Assembly (NCBI RefSeq): GCF_040741455.2 | Contig: NZ_CP160328.2 | Span: forward strand, 1,116,001 to 1,180,000 | Source of the DNA: Snodgrassella alvi | GTDB taxonomy: Bacteria > Pseudomonadota > Gammaproteobacteria > Burkholderiales > Neisseriaceae | Direction: 5' to 3' | DNA length: 64,000 bases | Shown here: piece by piece, positions 9,909 through 19,214 of the stretch | Layout: each line of letters starts with the position of its first letter | Numbering within the stretch: position 1 is the stretch's first letter | Notes under the pieces: generated by a model | The model's input: only the letters and a program-made list of their open reading frames with translations | The model's database searches: none | What the model was told of the DNA's origin: nothing | Made by a program: the position numbers and the translations under genes

Positions 9909-9995
9909 GGGACGGACTAAAAAGAATGATTCAGGAAACCCGTACCGACATAAGCTAAATTGTCTACAAACCACTGGCTAAGATAGAGACCATAA
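9909..9995 (+). pseudogene. Third rhs core scrap
   Basis: CTGTGGGACGG ... AGGAAACCCGTACCGACA repeats the same rhs core segment as 6628 and 8056, now with an inserted AAAA and in-frame stops, and fades out after about 9995. The bases just before it (9842-9908) repeat 7988-8055. The duplicated unit is therefore: immunity gene, short spacer, rhs core scrap. Confidence 0.7.
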
Positions 9996-10590
9996 CTAAG
10001 CTAATCCTATAGGCAAGAATAATTCATGGCGGCATGTATACTTAGCTGCTGCTGATAAGCAAAAATAAAATCAAACCTCAAGCCGTTAGAAAGAAATGTT
10101 AACTAAAACAACGTAGTCAGGAAAATGCAGAATACGGCGTCGATATAAAAGAGTGGCTATAATCACGAGCGTACTCCAGAAAAATCATTGGATGGCATTT
10201 TTTAAATATTTAATGATAAAAACGAATGAAGCGGAGTAGACCTAAATAAGGTTAACATCTTGTTTATCTATTCAGTAGCAGAACACAGACTCAAAGAATT
10301 ATTGGTTATTCACAAGATTAAGCATGTGCGTAAAAATGTACGTCCACAACAGTCTAAAATAACTCCAATCACAGTTAGTCAGCCTGCTGTAGCTAAAATT
10401 AAACCTGAAAGTTTTTATTTCAAATGAATTATTTTTGCTTAGTTAAAAATTAATTACATTGTTATATTAAACTAGCTTTTAACTCAGTATTAACATATTG
10501 TTTTTTTTAATCTGAAAAGCGATAGGCTGTGCTACCCAAAACTGTTTCTAAAATATTAAATAAACCTTAGTGATTTATTTGATTATATAA
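9996..10590. other. Degenerate region with an unassigned coding remnant
   Basis: Most of this stretch holds no gene. One frame is open from about 10230 to a TGA at 10426 and reads like protein (NKVNILFIYSVAEHR ... KPESFYFK), but it lacks a start codon and a ribosome binding site, so it is probably the 3' end of a lost gene. After 10440 the DNA is very AT-rich and empty up to the repeat at 10591. Confidence 0.4.
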
Positions 10591-10745
10591 AATCAACACA
10601 ATAAACTGTTGCAAAAATATTCAATAAAAATTTTAAATTTGTAAACTTTTAATTTTTATAAGCAAATTGAAATTAGTTTTATTAAACCTTCCATTTCAGG
10701 CGATATGATCATATTGGTGTCGTTATATTCTAAGATGAAATCAAT
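10591..10745 (+). repeat. Upstream-region direct repeat, copy 1 (before the HlyC-like gene)
   Basis: 10591-10644 (AATCAACACAATAAACTGTT then AAATATTCAAT ... TTTTAAATTTGTAA) and 10698-10745 (GGCGATATGATCAT ... GATGAAATCAAT) match 11237-11290 and 11344-11392 before the autotransporter. The similarity runs on into the first ~30 codons of both genes. It is a duplicated promoter/5' region, so the two genes should be controlled alike. Confidence 0.8.
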
Positions 10746-11276
10746 ATGAAAAAAAATTACCAATCAAAATTCACTAAATCAAAAAAAGCCTCAGTAGCCA
10801 CTTCTGATGTATTATCCCAAGCGTGCAGAGTAATCGCTCCCAGTATTTTTCCCGATGCCACATGGAATGAAGCGGAGGTAATCGGGGCAATGATATGGTT
10901 ATGGAGCAAACATCCTGATTACAAAAACGCTGCTATTAACTCTGCCTTAGAAAATTTAATTCCCATTATCCGTTCGAAAAACTTCGCCTTAATCATCACT
11001 CAACAGCGCCCTATCGGCTATATCAACTGGGCATATTTGAACCACGAGGAAGAAATTCAGTATTTGAATCAATCAAAAGACTATCTAACTTTTGTCAATT
11101 GCATGCAACCAGATCAAGACAAAAATTTATGGATATTATCATTTTTCTGTCCATTTGGTTTGCATGATGCTTTACTAACTAAATCAATCTGTAAAAAAGT
11201 TCTGCATAATCATTTGTGTTATTTTGGCTACCATAAATCAAAACAACAAACTGTTGTAAAAAATATTCAATGTTAA
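10746..11276 (+). CDS. HlyC-like acyltransferase-fold protein with secretion-leader-like N-terminus, catalytic residues missing
   Basis: A 176-residue protein in two parts. Residues 1-30 (MKKNYQSKFTKSKKASVATS ...) match the extended signal-peptide region of the autotransporter downstream (MNKIYQTKFNK ... ACKV) but lack the hydrophobic core. Residues 40-160 align with RTX toxin-activating lysine acyltransferases (HlyC): EVIGAMIWLWSKHPDYKN, RPIGYINWAYLNHEEEIQYL, CPFG. At the position of the catalytic His (SSPLH in HlyC) there is Tyr59, and at the catalytic Asp (FIDWIAPFG) there is Ser132. It is therefore probably not an active acyltransferase. No RTX toxin gene is adjacent. The last residues (TVVKNIQC) are encoded by the repeat at 11237. 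It is likely cytoplasmic; function unknown. Confidence 0.7.
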   Translation: MKKNYQSKFTKSKKASVATSDVLSQACRVIAPSIFPDATWNEAEVIGAMIWLWSKHPDYKNAAINSALENLIPIIRSKNFALIITQQRPIGYINWAYLNHEEEIQYLNQSKDYLTFVNCMQPDQDKNLWILSFFCPFGLHDALLTKSICKKVLHNHLCYFGYHKSKQQTVVKNIQC

Positions 11277-11392
11277 TTTTAAATTTGTAATATTCTGATT
11301 TTATTAAGTAAATAAAAAAATAGTTTTATAAATCCAATAATTATAAGCGATAAGATCATCTTAGTTTCACCCTTGACTAAGAGGAAATCAGT
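11237..11392 (+). repeat. Upstream-region direct repeat, copy 2 (before the autotransporter)
   Basis: This is the counterpart of 10591-10745. It overlaps the 3' end of the HlyC-like gene (11237-11276) and contains the autotransporter ribosome binding site (AAGAGGAAATCAGTATG). The shared GCGATAAGATCATCTTAGT block is a candidate promoter or operator region. Confidence 0.75.
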
Positions 11393-14300
11393 ATGAACAA
11401 AATCTACCAAACAAAGTTTAATAAAATAACGGGTACAACGGTAGCCTGTTCAGAACTGGTACGTAGAGCGTGCAAAGTTACAGCTACTTTAACTGTTTTA
11501 GCCGTATCGACAACCGCATTTGCTCAGGATTGCATACCCAATGCAGACGGATCAATCTTAGTTGGCGGCGGTGGACCGAATGATGGATGTAATAACGTAA
11601 AGGCCGCAACGGTTAATCAAAGTGGTAACGCCGGTTTTTATATTTTGACTCGTAACCATCTACGTGAACCACTTAATGTTGGGGACACTACCTTAATAGC
11701 TAACATAAATGGTGATTATACGGCTTTGGGAAATCAATACTCTTATGGGTATTCTAATGCCGCCATTAATGCCGGTAACTTAGATTTTACCGTCAACAGC
11801 AATGGCAATTTATCCGGCATTGCCTCATATCACAATGTTGACATAACAGCTAAAAATGTAGAGTTAAATATTAATAATAATTACTCCCGCGGCGGTAACT
11901 CAAGTGGTTCTGTCTCCTCCTATGGTATTTTAGCTGGTTCGGCTGCAAATGCTGGCGAAAGAAAAACATTCAATGGTAAATACACCACCATAACAGTGGA
12001 TAAATTAACCATGAATCAGACAGCCACAGGGGGTAAAACCCAGCCAATATTAAATAATGGTATTCGAGCAATTCAGGGCGCTTTCGATAATTCAGGAGAC
12101 GGCTCTACTGGGCGCGTTATTGTCAACGATGATTTAGACATGACCTTAACCGGTAATCGATCTATCGGTATTTATGTTTCCGGAAATCAAACTAATCATA
12201 AAGCTGCTGAAGATACCGGAGTTGAAGGGCAACTGACCCCAATAGTGGTTTTAAATGGCAAAAACAACAAAATCATCATTAATCAGGGCAGTGACACGTC
12301 AACATTAAACTGGGACAGTAACGGCATAAAATTAGGTAAAACGCGTAATACAGGGGAAGGCCCGGGAATACTTGAATCCCATGGAAATTTAACAATTGAT
12401 ACAACAAACGCGAGAAGTGGTAATGGCATAAAAATGGTGCGTAATTCTCTATTTAAAGCCAATTATGAGAATAGCGCCTCCACTATTAAAACCAACGGTT
12501 ATGCATTAGAAATTGGTACTCACGACGATGCAACCAAAGATGGTAAATACGAACAAGCAGCTGCTCATGGTGTTAGAGCCAGCTTTAAAGATGCCGTTTT
12601 CACCACCACCGGTACCAGTGCCGATCCGGTAATTGAGGGCTCAGTGGGCCGGAAAGATTTAATCTTTGTCGATCAGGGGCAGGTTGATACAAACTTATCT
12701 TTTTCAGGCGATAAAACCAACCTGACTGCTCATAATGAAGGATATATAGTTAATATCAGTGGCAACTACACAGGGCCTAACTATCAGTACTTTTCAAACA
12801 CTTATGACAATAGCGGAAATGAGCAAGGGCACGAAGCATATGAAGCTTCTTCAGTAACCTTTAATGCCACAGGTAAAGGCAGTATGACTGGGCTAGTCAC
12901 CAAAGGAACGGTCAAAACTGAAGAAAAACAAGTGCTGGATGAAAGTTACAAACCTATTCTTAACATCAATTTAGATAATGGTTTTACTTGGAACTTAAAG
13001 AAAAGTGGCACCAACAATACCGCAAAATTTGATACCCTGAATCTAACTCACGGCTCTATTTTAAATGCTGCTTTTGATGATGCAGGTGGTAATGAATTCA
13101 TACTGCAAGGCAACGTGAATAATGATGAAAGTATCATCAATCTTGATAATGCTTCCCATGCTAAATACAATGATATGGTAACCATTGTGGGTAATTACTC
13201 CGCAATCAATAATGCAATGGTTAAAATGAATACGCTGTGGAATCAACCGGGTGATGCTGAAGGAAATAATTCTCAATCTGATGTATTAAAAATCACTGGT
13301 ACGGCCACTGGTGTAACCCGTGTTATACCCTTGAATGCAGACGGCAATGAAAATGTAATTGACGGTAACGTGCAGCAAGTTAATAAAGTTATCAATACCG
13401 TACCAGTGGTATATGTTGGTACCAGCAGCAACCTAAATACCTATAGTAGCCAAAATGCCTTTACGGGCACTGCGCATACAACAGGAGCAACGGAAGTACA
13501 ATTAGCCAAACGTTCAAGTACAGATGGTGATGTATATTACTGGACAATGCAGGCTAAAGAAGAAACAGGCGGCGAAAATGGAGGTGGTGGTAATAGCGGA
13601 GGAGGTGAGACCACCACACCCAAAAAGCCAACACCGATATATTCCCATGCCGTTGCCGGTTATGTCGTTATACCGCATATCAATCAGGAACAAGGATTTG
13701 CCAGTATAAGTACCCTGCATGAACGTCGCGGAGAACACCTGACTTCAGATTTAACAGATTGTGCAAATTGTGACAGCAAGACTGAAAATTTCATCAGTGG
13801 ACAGACATGGGGGCGAGTATTGGGCAAACATCTGAAACAAGATGGTAAAAACCGTTTAAATGCTGATTCTGATATCGCAGGTTTTCAGATTGGACATGAT
13901 TTTTTCAGCCAGTTGCATGAAAATGGTAGCCACAATCATATTGGCACTTACATCGCTTACAGTAGAGCTAGTACCGATTTTTCTGATCAATACCGTGCGG
14001 TAAATGGTGTCATCACAGGTGATAAATATACCGGTAAAGGTAAATCAGATGCCATTAGTCTGGGTATCACCAACACTTATTACAATAGTAATAACAGCTA
14101 TATCGATCTAGTAGGCCAGTTGTCTTATCTGCATAATAAATACGAAGCACGTGATGGCATTAATCCCGATAACCAAAATGGCTGGGGTTTCGCAATTTCT
14201 GTAGAAGCGGGCCAACCATTTGGGCTGACAAAATCAGTAAATACACAAGGTAATTGGAAGATTGAACCACAAGCACAACTGATATACCAATATATCAATC

Positions 14301-14656
14301 TAAATAGTTTTAATGACCGTTACCGACATGTCGATCAAAACGGTCAGGATGCGCTACGCGGCCGTGTGGGCGTGCGTGTGGCTTATGATGGCTACACTGC
14401 CATTGCCAAACCAGCCACTTTTTATGCTCTAGGCAATGTATGGCATGATTTTCTAAATCCAAGTCGTGTAGACATTGGTAGAGATAATCTACGCGAAAAA
14501 TTTGCCAAAACATGGGGAGAATTAGGTATAGGTCTTAAAATTGCGCTAAAGAATAATAGCTTTATTTATAGCGATGTCCGCTACGAGCATGATTTTGGTA
14601 GCACAAAACGCGAAGGATACCGCGGTAGCCTTTCTTTTGAGCACAAATGGAAGTGA
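11393..14656 (+). CDS. Classical autotransporter adhesin/passenger with outer-membrane beta-barrel
   Basis: A 1087-residue type Va autotransporter. It starts with an extended signal-peptide region (MNKIYQTKFNK ...), a hydrophobic stretch and a signal peptidase site after AFA (about residue 44). The passenger (about 45-720) is rich in Asn, Gly, Thr and Ser with irregular beta-helix-like repeats and no visible protease triad. A Gly/Pro-rich linker (GGENGGGGNSGGG ... PKKPTP, about 724-750) precedes a barrel of about 270-300 residues ending in LSFEHKWK. The protein should be anchored in the outer membrane with the passenger on the surface. Adhesion or biofilm is the usual role, but no specific ligand can be read from sequence. 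A terminator follows. Confidence 0.9.
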   Translation: MNKIYQTKFNKITGTTVACSELVRRACKVTATLTVLAVSTTAFAQDCIPNADGSILVGGGGPNDGCNNVKAATVNQSGNAGFYILTRNHLREPLNVGDTTLIANINGDYTALGNQYSYGYSNAAINAGNLDFTVNSNGNLSGIASYHNVDITAKNVELNINNNYSRGGNSSGSVSSYGILAGSAANAGERKTFNGKYTTITVDKLTMNQTATGGKTQPILNNGIRAIQGAFDNSGDGSTGRVIVNDDLDMTLTGNRSIGIYVSGNQTNHKAAEDTGVEGQLTPIVVLNGKNNKIIINQGSDTSTLNWDSNGIKLGKTRNTGEGPGILESHGNLTIDTTNARSGNGIKMVRNSLFKANYENSASTIKTNGYALEIGTHDDATKDGKYEQAAAHGVRASFKDAVFTTTGTSADPVIEGSVGRKDLIFVDQGQVDTNLSFSGDKTNLTAHNEGYIVNISGNYTGPNYQYFSNTYDNSGNEQGHEAYEASSVTFNATGKGSMTGLVTKGTVKTEEKQVLDESYKPILNINLDNGFTWNLKKSGTNNTAKFDTLNLTHGSILNAAFDDAGGNEFILQGNVNNDESIINLDNASHAKYNDMVTIVGNYSAINNAMVKMNTLWNQPGDAEGNNSQSDVLKITGTATGVTRVIPLNADGNENVIDGNVQQVNKVINTVPVVYVGTSSNLNTYSSQNAFTGTAHTTGATEVQLAKRSSTDGDVYYWTMQAKEETGGENGGGGNSGGGETTTPKKPTPIYSHAVAGYVVIPHINQEQGFASISTLHERRGEHLTSDLTDCANCDSKTENFISGQTWGRVLGKHLKQDGKNRLNADSDIAGFQIGHDFFSQLHENGSHNHIGTYIAYSRASTDFSDQYRAVNGVITGDKYTGKGKSDAISLGITNTYYNSNNSYIDLVGQLSYLHNKYEARDGINPDNQNGWGFAISVEAGQPFGLTKSVNTQGNWKIEPQAQLIYQYINLNSFNDRYRHVDQNGQDALRGRVGVRVAYDGYTAIAKPATFYALGNVWHDFLNPSRVDIGRDNLREKFAKTWGELGIGLKIALKNNSFIYSDVRYEHDFGSTKREGYRGSLSFEHKWK

Positions 14657-15046
14657 TGAGAACGAAAGAATGAGTGCTTAGAATTTTATTCTATTGCAAA
14701 TATTTTCACTAATGTACAACGTGGTCAGGCTAGACGCTCAACCACGTTTTTTTCAGAAATAAATATGCTTGTTTAATCTAAAATGATGTAAGAAAAAGAT
14801 ATTCGTACCAATAAAAATTTATTAATGATTCTGCATAAACGCTTTCATCCTTAATTCATTAGTGGATTTTTATTTTAAAAAATACTCCAATAATATTTAT
14901 TTTTATCTTTTTTCAAAAAACGCTTTGAATAATTTTAAAAATTTATACAATTAGGGTAATGTTTAATATTTAATATCCAATAGTGGATTTATTCTATTGG
15001 TATTCTCTTCAATTATCTGAAACAAATTTCAAACATTCTTTCCAAG
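14657..15046. other. Convergent AT-rich intergenic region
   Basis: This region lies between the autotransporter (rightward) and the end of the cdi archive (leftward). Apart from the terminator at 14718-14753 I see no gene or RNA structure. Confidence 0.5.
14718..14753 (+). terminator. Rho-independent terminator of the autotransporter gene
   Basis: AACGTGGT / ACCACGTT, an 8-bp stem with a 15-base loop, followed by a run of seven T, 62 bp after the stop. Confidence 0.85.
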
Positions 15047-15653
15047 CTATGCCACTTCTTTCTTGGCCGCATTAACTACCAGGGCTGCCGCTTTTTTGTT
15101 ACTTTTACGTTTTCCGGCAGTCTGTTTAGGGCTATTTTTCCTTTCGTGGGATGTATTGCTTCTGGATACTGCTCTTTTGACAGATGATTTATTAGGTATT
15201 GAGCTGCCAATTCCACACTGCTCGCTCCTGCTGCCGCTACCGCTGCACCTAATACTGCATGTGCCACCGGATGGGCTGTGCTGCCTTCAGCATCTTTGCC
15301 TTTAAAGTATTGGCCTATCTGATACGAAACCACCGGACTGGCTGTGGCTGCCAATATGCCCCCTACGCTATTGGTTGGTGCGGCCAATCCTGCTCCGATG
15401 GCGTTCAGCAGTAAGTCGCCTATGTTCCATTGCGACAGTTCTTTTTCGTATTGTTCCCGCTCTGATAAGGTCAGGTTTTCGTCTTTCAGTTTTTCTTTCA
15501 GGCTATCCTTTTTGCTGTTTATCATTGCTGAGGTAGCCTGTATATTGGCGCTGAATTCCTGTGTGACTTCACGCTGTGTATCCAGCTCTTTCTGAACTTT
15601 GTCTTTGTCAAAGTTGTTGCTCAGGTAACCGGCTTTATCCGCATAGTTGTCGT
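15047..15653 (-). pseudogene. Displaced CdiA C-terminal module D (silent, no own start)
   Basis: From 15653 leftward the DNA repeats the pretoxin part of cdiA (counterpart of 24358 downward): DNYADKAGYLSN ... INSKKDSLKEKL ... VVSYQIGQYFKG. It departs after AAVAAAGA into a different tail (SSVELAAQYLINHLSKEQ ...). An in-frame stop lies directly before the junction at 15653, so there is no proper start. Near 15084, in an A-rich stretch, the frame shifts; the alternative frame continues as KAAALVVNAAKKEVA to a stop at 15047. No dedicated immunity gene follows it. It could only be expressed by recombination into cdiA. Confidence 0.75.
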
Positions 15654-15741
15654 GCCATGCAGAGATTTAGAAAGCAATTAAAGATATCTGTATCATACTA
15701 AGATCTTTTTAATGTTAAACTTTTCATAACGTTTATGATTT

Positions 15742-16161
15742 TTAGAATAAATTGCTAAAGTCAACTTTTTTTAATTGAAGCTCATAAAGCAATTTATTTA
15801 TAAACTCTTTGCTTGCTACAACTATTTTGTATAGTTCAATATCTGAATAGACTTTTTCCATCCATATACTACCAAACTGCCAATAGCCTGTAATTTCCTT
15901 CTTAAAGAATAAGATTGGCCCTTCTTCATAATCCATAGAGTAATATTCAAAATCACCCTGTTGATCACAAATCCAATCATTCAATTTCTTTGCCAATTCA
16001 AGTAGTAATATCCCATTCTCATCAAAAACTGGGATATTATCTATTAAAATAAATAAATTACCTTCAATTTTAGAAAAAAGCTGAGGATTTGATGAAACTT
16101 CACCGATAAATAAATCGGTATAATCAATATTTATTGAGAATTTACTGGGAATGCGTTCCAT
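15742..16161 (-). CDS. Probable immunity protein of displaced module C
   Basis: A 139-residue acidic soluble protein (MERIPSKFSINIDYTDLF ... KKVDFSNLF) without signal peptide or membrane segment. Its start overlaps the last 31 bp of the toxin module at 16131, typical for toxin-immunity coupling. I do not recognise the family. Motifs such as DYEEGPILFFKKEITGYW recall small immunity proteins of polymorphic toxin loci. The gene is intact while its toxin frame carries two mutations upstream. Confidence 0.65.
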   Translation of the reverse strand: MERIPSKFSINIDYTDLFIGEVSSNPQLFSKIEGNLFILIDNIPVFDENGILLLELAKKLNDWICDQQGDFEYYSMDYEEGPILFFKKEITGYWQFGSIWMEKVYSDIELYKIVVASKEFINKLLYELQLKKVDFSNLF

Positions 16162-17447
16162 ATTTTTCTATCATTTCCTATTATTATTCGGATACTTGTT
16201 TGACCTTTTGTACCAATTGGTTTATTCATATCAACTACAACTCTGAAAGAACCATCGACATTATTAGGTATAAATTTAGCATTAGGAGAGTTTAATGCCT
16301 CTTTAACTAAGTTTTGAATATCAGACACATTATTTGTATTAAATTGAGCACTTCTATTAGCTATAGTGCCAACCATATGCTTATCTTTTGGTGTCCATGT
16401 AGTTACATTATTTTTTGCTGCATCAAATGCAGTTTTAGAAGCATTATCTAAAGCCCCCCAATTATTATTTGGAATAATGGCCTCTTGCTTACCAGTAGTC
16501 GCCGTCGTTCCCTTTCCAGCATTCCCACCCACTCCTTTTCTAATTTTATCTTCCTTTATTAGATTAGCCACATTTTCAGTTTGCTTAACCATTTCTGCTA
16601 CATTTCCTGCTTCTTTCGCTTTTTCATAGGCTTTTTGTGCAGTATGCATTTTTTTAGCTGCATCACCAACAAGTGGCACTACTCCAATTGCGGCAAATAC
16701 ATAATCTCCAACCGTCTCTGCTTCATACAATCCCTTTATATCTCCTATTATTGGTATAAAATCTATTACATTGCTTATAATAAACTTAGCTGCATCCTTT
16801 TGAACTTCTTATCTTTTTCTTTGACATTCGCTTGGATTTAAGTTTTTACAAATTAATTTGATAAATTTTTCTTCATTTAGCTTTCTAGTTTTTTCAGGAG
16901 TTGTCCCAAAATAAGGCCAATCATTATTGTTTAGGTTATTATCCACAGCCGCATGCGCAGCCTGATTACCTTGCACTGCATCTGCCATACTTCCACCCGC
17001 TACCGCTCCCGTAGCCGCTCCTGCCAGTCCTGATATTGCTGATACAGTTGCCTTCTCTTCTGCCGTCAAATCCTTTGGTTCTTTGTCATACAGCCATTTC
17101 GATACCACTGAACCTATAGCCTCTGATCCTCCTGCCGCCAATGCTCCTGCCAATGCATCATTCCCTCCTGCTGCCGCTACCGCTGCACCTAATACTGCAT
17201 GTGCCACCAGATGGGCTGTGCTGCCTTCAGCATCTTTGCCTTTAAAGTATTGGCCTATCTGATACGAAACCACCGGACTGGCTGTGGCTGCCAATATGCC
17301 CCTACGCTATTGGTTGGTGCGGCCAATCCTGCTCCGATAGCATTCAGCAGTAAGCCGCCTGTGTTCCATTGCGACAGTTCTTTTTCGTATTGTTCCCGTT
17401 CTGATAAGGTCAGGTTTTCGTCTTTCAGTTTTTCTTTCAGGCTATAC
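16131..17447 (-). pseudogene. Displaced CdiA C-terminal module C (BECR/EndoU-like RNase tip), broken
   Basis: The cdiA pretoxin region (counterpart of 23711-24232) is repeated here, with the VENN-type motif as VDNN. A linker shared with module A follows (NNNDWPYFGTTPEK ... IPIIGDIKGLYEAETVGDY ... GNAGKG), then a unique tip ending KHMVGTIANRS ... IGTKGQTSIRIIIG ... WNAFPVNSQ. That tip resembles short RNase toxins of the barnase/EndoU/colicin-E5/RelE fold in outline (KH..GT, closing AFPV), by eye only. Defects: one C missing near 17300 (four instead of five in the cdiA copy), and GAA changed to TAA at 16809. The tip after 16730 is intact. The immunity gene overlaps the end. Confidence 0.75.
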
Positions 17448-17637
17448 CTTTTTTAGCTTAGTTTTTTCTATATCAACATAGCTGCCTACAGTTCTTCTGC
17501 AGATTCTTTTGCCTGTAAGTCTCCATGTACGGCTTTATCTAATAATTCGTAAAATTATATTTGATACAAAATAACTAAATGGACTTTAGCCACCATTACT
17601 TAATGGAATATTTTTTATATTATTTTTTATTTTAAGA
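17448..17637 (-). other. Unassigned remnant between archive modules
   Basis: At about 17484-17545 a short minus-strand frame (ELLDKAVHGDLQAKESAEEL then TAG) looks like a scrap of another toxin module. The rest is AT-rich filler. Confidence 0.3.
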
Positions 17638-18206
17638 TTAAAAAGTATCTACAATTCCATTAGTTATTTGGCTTTGGTATTTAAATAAATCTTTTAAAAA
17701 TGGAATATTAAAACCGTTAGCAAACAAATATTCAACAACATCATCTGGCAAATAAGATGTTTTAGGTATATTTTTGTATTTCAATTTTGAATAACATAAT
17801 TGATTCAAACTACTTTCTTTATTGGGATTATTGAATAATACAAAATCTTTATAGCATAATTTTTTTGAATTATATATATCTTGGCAATTAATATTTAAAA
17901 CTATTTTTTGGGGATTATATTTAATTCCCAAATGCAATGTTTTATCTTGTATTTCTATCCTTTTTAGATAGTTATCTTTAAAATTTAGTATTATAAAAAA
18001 TTATTTTTATTTTTTTTATAGTTCCATAGTAATATCCATCCAAATATTCATCATTTTTATCGAAATTTAACATTGTTATTACACTTTTACTTTTTGAAAC
18101 TTCACAAACATTTTTTGGATTTTTTATGAAATCTATTATTTCATCATGTTCATTTGCTAACGCAATAGACGCAAATAAATAAAATATCAAAAAAAAATTT
18201 TTTCAT
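17638..18206 (-). pseudogene. Broken paralogue of the signal-peptide-bearing immunity family
   Basis: A start at 18206 (ATGAAAAAA then nine T) opens a frame that would give a signal peptide (LIFYLFASIALA) only if the T run were one base shorter. A second frame change lies near 17995. The assembled protein would share layout with the proteins at 18522 and 22275: signal peptide, DGYYYGTIKK, NFKDNYLKRIEI, two Cys pairs, PKTSYLPDDVVEYLFANGFNIPFL. It is therefore a decayed third member of that family. Confidence 0.7.
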
Positions 18207-18521
18207 TAATCTAAACCCTACAATTTTCATAAAGTATCCTCTCAACAAAAACATATAGGTTTAAAATGTTATTCCAATAGGTCTTGTGGGTATCTTATTA
18301 CCTTTGGAATCTTCTACATAATCAAAATATATTTTGCAAATAATTAAATTCTGTCAATATACCAACATTATACTCTGGATTATAGATCAGAATCATGAAA
18401 AAATTTTACTAGTACCAATATTTCCAGAGATATAATTATTTACTAATTAATTAATACCAGTAGATTATTTGTATCATCATGTTGGTACAAATAAATAATT
18501 TTAGAAGTAAATTAAAAGTAT
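18207..18521. other. AT-rich gap without a gene
   Basis: I see no coding potential on either strand. It is probably a decayed toxin/immunity spacer. Confidence 0.4.
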
Positions 18522-19145
18522 TTAAAAATCTAATAACCCATGATTTTTTAAATTTTTATATTTAATTAATTGATTTATAAAATCAATATTAAATCCGTTT
18601 ATTAAAAGATAATTACTAAATTTATTACCTAAATAATAAGAAGGTCTAATATTGGGATTACGATTATTATTAGAACATAAATATTTTAAATCATCATAAT
18701 AATTATTATTATAAGAAAAGATATGGTTCAAATTACATAAATTTTTATCGTTTGTTAAATCAGAAGTTATAGATAGCATTGAACAAGAAAAATTTAAAAT
18801 CTTAGTATTACCTCTTAATCCAAGAGATAACGTGTTGTCATATACCTCTAATGATTCAAAATAATTTTTATTTAAAACTAATTTTATAGAATAATTTTTG
18901 TTACCATCCTTCATTATTCCATAAAAAGTTCCGTCATTAAGATTAGAGTTCTTGTTAAGATTTAAAGGTGTAATATAAGTATTTTTTTTGGAACTAGGAC
19001 ATACATTATTTGATGAGTATTCTATAAATGCTGGAATTTTGTTTGAAACTGTAATTAGTTTAGAGTTTACCCCTTTTGCATTTATAACAGGATTACAGCT
19101 TAATATATAAATTGATAATAAGCTGCTTAAAATTTTTTTATACAT
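18522..19145 (-). CDS. Secreted immunity-like protein (intact paralogue)
   Basis: A 207-residue protein with an N-terminal signal sequence (MYKKILSSLLSIYILSCNPVINAKG). A Cys at about 17 could also be read as a lipobox. The mature part shares with the cdiI at 22275 the pattern CS/CP near the start, DGTFYGIMKDG, YSIKLVLNKNYFESL, several cysteines, YYLGNKFSNYLLINGFNIDFINQLIKY and a short tail. It lies 69 bp downstream of a frameshifted relative of the CdiA tip (19215-19619), the expected position for its immunity gene. Predicted to act in the periplasm. Confidence 0.65.
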   Translation of the reverse strand: MYKKILSSLLSIYILSCNPVINAKGVNSKLITVSNKIPAFIEYSSNNVCPSSKKNTYITPLNLNKNSNLNDGTFYGIMKDGNKNYSIKLVLNKNYFESLEVYDNTLSLGLRGNTKILNFSCSMLSITSDLTNDKNLCNLNHIFSYNNNYYDDLKYLCSNNNRNPNIRPSYYLGNKFSNYLLINGFNIDFINQLIKYKNLKNHGLLDF

Positions 19146-19214
19146 ATTTTTTGTCTCCTATAAAAAATCATAGTTGCAATTTATACTATTTTCTATATTG
19201 TATATTTATTGGTC

